Source: Bacillus sp. FJAT-27264
GTDB lineage: Bacteria; Bacillota; Bacilli; Paenibacillales; Paenibacillaceae
NCBI RefSeq assembly: GCF_001682855.1
Contig: NZ_MAQW01000001.1
Location: 1,049,926-1,113,925, forward strand
DNA: 64,000 nucleotides
Direction: 5' to 3'
Position 1 is the first letter of the stretch. The number at the start of each line of letters is the position of its first letter. Shown piece after piece: positions 62,289 through 64,000 of the stretch. The notes beneath the pieces were generated by a model. The model worked only from the letters and a program-made list of their open reading frames with translations. It was not told where the DNA came from and did no database searches. The position numbers and the translations under genes are program-made.

Positions 62289-62324
62289 AAAAAAATATCC
62301 GGGCAATTCTTGGATTGTCCGGAT
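62289..62324 (-). terminator. Second terminator between efp and lysC
   Basis: Minus-strand ATCCGGACAAT-CCAAGA-ATTGCCCGGAT followed by ATTTTTTT, one mismatch in an 11-base stem. Confidence 0.8.
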
Positions 62325-62380
62325 ACAGGCCCCTCACAAGGCGATTTTAACAGGGATATGATTGTTAAAGAAACCCAAAC

Positions 62381-62417
62381 ACGTACAAGCCCCGCCGCTA
62401 ATGCGGGGGGCTCGTAC
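62381..62417 (-). terminator. Terminator of efp
   Basis: Minus-strand GTACGAGCCCCCCGC / GCGGGGCTTGTAC with a short loop, then GTGTTTGGGTTTC; 40 bases after the efp stop. Two terminators in tandem isolate lysC from efp. Confidence 0.75.
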
Positions 62418-62457
62418 GCAATAAAGTATGATACGGAACAATATTCTTGACTGTTGA

Positions 62458-63015
62458 CTACGCGCGGGAGATGTATTTACCTTCGCGGGTATCGATCAGA
62501 AGAACATCGCCTTCGTTTATGAACAGTGGCACTTGTACAGAGTGGCCAGTCTCCAGCTTAGCGGATTTGGTAGCACCTTGAGCGGTGTTACCTTTCACGC
62601 CTGGCTCAGTTTCTGTAACCTTCAGCTCTACGCTGGTAGGCAGGTTGATCCCAAGGATCTCGCCTTGGTAACTAACGATGTTCACAGTCATGTTTTCTTT
62701 CAGGAAGTGAAGTTCCCACTCAAGCTGCTTGCTGGACAGTTCGAATTGATCGTAAGTTTCGTTGTCCATGAATGCATGATCCGAACCACTGGCATACAGA
62801 TACTGCACACCACGGTTTTCGATGATGGCACGACCGATGGTTTCTCCTGCACGGAAAGTGCGCTCAACAGTGTTGCCGTTACGCAGGTTTTTAAGTTTGG
62901 AGCGAACGAATGCTGCACCTTTACCTGGCTTAACATGCTGGAAATCAATGACGGTGAAGATATCGCCGTCCACCTCTACGGTCAAACCTGTTTTGAAATC
63001 GTTAACTGAAATCAC
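62458..63015 (-). CDS. efp: Translation elongation factor P
   Basis: 185 residues from the GTG at 63015 behind AGGAGGGG, exactly the family length. Three beta-barrel domains; Lys32 at the tip of domain I ([10 protein letters not shown]) is the site that is 5-aminopentanolylated in B. subtilis; the C-terminal [30 protein letters not shown] is diagnostic. Relieves stalling at polyproline. Confidence 0.96.
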   Translation of the reverse strand: MISVNDFKTGLTVEVDGDIFTVIDFQHVKPGKGAAFVRSKLKNLRNGNTVERTFRAGETIGRAIIENRGVQYLYASGSDHAFMDNETYDQFELSSKQLEWELHFLKENMTVNIVSYQGEILGINLPTSVELKVTETEPGVKGNTAQGATKSAKLETGHSVQVPLFINEGDVLLIDTREGKYISRA

Positions 63016-63108
63016 AAATACCCCTCCTGAAATCAATAATTATAATGGAACCCTGATGAGAAAATATAGTCTTCCCGTTCGAAAGCTACTCATGGGCTTA
63101 AAACCAGC

Positions 63109-64000
63109 TTACAAAATGGTGTACTCTTTGGACGAGTGTGTCAGCAGCGAAATACCGCTTTCCGTAATCACCACATCATCTTCAATACGTACGCCGCCGA
63201 GGCCCGGCAGATAAATTCCCGGCTCTACGGTAACTACCATGCCTGGCTCCATAATCTCATCACTGAGCTTGGAGAGACGTGGCCATTCATGCACTTCCAT
63301 GCCGAGACCATGGCCGGTGCTGTGTCCGAACTGCTCGCCGTAGCCATAACGCGTAATAATATCACGCGCCAGTGCGTCGCATTCACGTCCGGTCATACCC
63401 GGTTTGATATTTGCCAGCGTATGTAGCTGAGCCTCAAGCACAATATCATAGATCTCTTTCAGCTTCGGATCAGGCGATCCCAGCGCAATGGTCCGCGTCA
63501 GGTCGGAGCAGTAGCCGTCAAGCAAAGCGCCGAAGTCCAAGGTTATGAACTCGTTACCCTTGATCACACGACTGCTCGCCACACCATGCGGCATCGACGA
63601 ACGTTCCCCGGAGGCTACGATCGTATCGAAGGACGAAGACGTTGCTCCATGGGTACGCATGTAGAATTCCATCTCCAGATCCACATCACGCTCAGTCATG
63701 CCCGGTTTGATCACATTCAGAATATGGCGGAAGGTATCATCCGCGAGCGCGCCGGCCCGTCTCATGACAGCCAACTCTTCCTCATCCTTGTAGGTGCGCA
63801 GATTCTCAACTATCTTGGATACCGGAACCAGCTCAGCCGGCTTCAAGGCTTCCGCATAAGCTGTATAAGCGCTGTAAGCCACTTGATCCTGTTCAAAGCC
63901 AATACGCACATTGTTGCCTGCTGGCAGCAATTCACGTACTGTATCTAGAAACTTGGAAGCGTGCTCTACCACTTTTAATCCGTTAGATTGATCCGCTGCC
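63109..64000 (-). CDS. Peptidase M24 (Xaa-Pro aminopeptidase type), N-terminus off the edge
   Basis: About 297 residues are visible; the frame is still open at 64000. The C-terminal creatinase/pita-bread domain is complete, with metal ligands in LDFGALLDGYCSDLTRT (two Asp), HSTGHGLGMEVHEWP (His), TVEPGIYLPG (Glu) and GGVRIEDDVVIT (Glu). The N-terminal part (RIGFEQDQVAYSAYTAY) is that of prolidase-like proteins. Located next to efp, as the pepQ/yqhT gene is in B. subtilis. Confidence 0.93.
   Translation of the reverse strand, partial: AADQSNGLKVVEHASKFLDTVRELLPAGNNVRIGFEQDQVAYSAYTAYAEALKPAELVPVSKIVENLRTYKDEEELAVMRRAGALADDTFRHILNVIKPGMTERDVDLEMEFYMRTHGATSSSFDTIVASGERSSMPHGVASSRVIKGNEFITLDFGALLDGYCSDLTRTIALGSPDPKLKEIYDIVLEAQLHTLANIKPGMTGRECDALARDIITRYGYGEQFGHSTGHGLGMEVHEWPRLSKLSDEIMEPGMVVTVEPGIYLPGLGGVRIEDDVVITESGISLLTHSSKEYTIL

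Noticed and set aside
62186..62457. Lysine riboswitch ahead of lysC
   Set aside because: Only about 100 bases separate the last terminator from the start codon, and no lysine-box pattern was seen; the hairpins behave as two terminators in tandem after efp.

Overview
The window looks like chromosome of a spore-forming Gram-positive bacterium, most likely Paenibacillus or a close relative. The grounds are the sporulation block spoIIIAA-AH, accB-accC, an Asp23 protein, nusB, folD, xseAB, ispA, dxs, tlyA, argR, recN, spoIVB and spo0A in the Bacillales order, a ger germinant-receptor operon and an Sda-type protein. The genus is inferred from gene content and order; no 16S rRNA or similar marker is present. 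There are no rRNA genes, tRNA genes or CRISPR arrays.

Layout. 1-4.1 kb holds the branched-chain 2-oxoacid dehydrogenase genes (E1 beta, E1 alpha, E3; E2 lies off the left edge), all on the minus strand, with a 63-bp tandem repeat at the edge. 4.1-11.8 kb holds small membrane and lipoprotein genes, a DUF2627 gene, a heterodimeric ABC exporter and thymidine kinase, with two intergenic repeat families. 11.8-13.6 kb is a compact agr-like operon: a kinase-less receptor-like membrane protein, AgrB, a 39-residue AgrD-like peptide without cysteine, and a LytTR protein without receiver. An Sda-like sporulation kinase inhibitor follows. 15-19.2 kb is a four-gene germinant receptor operon behind a consensus sigma-G promoter.

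19.9-37.2 kb is an AT-rich accessory island between the ger region and spo0A. Its main structural signal is that the last ~40 codons of spo0A occur three times in direct orientation: the real gene (37174-37330), a near-identical copy (24271-24427, about 155 of 157 bases) and a decayed copy (21718-21869). This fits integrative elements that used the 3' end of spo0A as attachment site and restored the gene on insertion. Between the copies are a frameshifted tyrosine recombinase carrying a hexanucleotide expansion (next to spo0A), an intact tyrosine recombinase, an XRE repressor, a DUF4238/SEC-C protein, an HNH-like protein, phage-type pseudogenes, and an operon of a proteasome-like Ntn hydrolase and a frameshifted SIR2-like protein. 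A PLD-family nuclease gene lies just outside the outermost copy.

37.2-64 kb is core genome, nearly all on the minus strand. spo0A has a sigma-H promoter and 0A boxes, then come spoIVB, recN, argR, tlyA, dxs, ispA, xseB, xseA, folD, nusB, the Asp23/AmaP envelope-stress genes, accC, accB, the spoIIIA operon behind a sigma-E promoter, a YqhV-like gene, a YitT-family gene (plus strand), the lysC aspartokinase, efp and the start of a peptidase M24 gene cut by the right edge.

Start codons were chosen by Shine-Dalgarno position. Promoters and terminators are read by eye from motif and hairpin; none has been measured.
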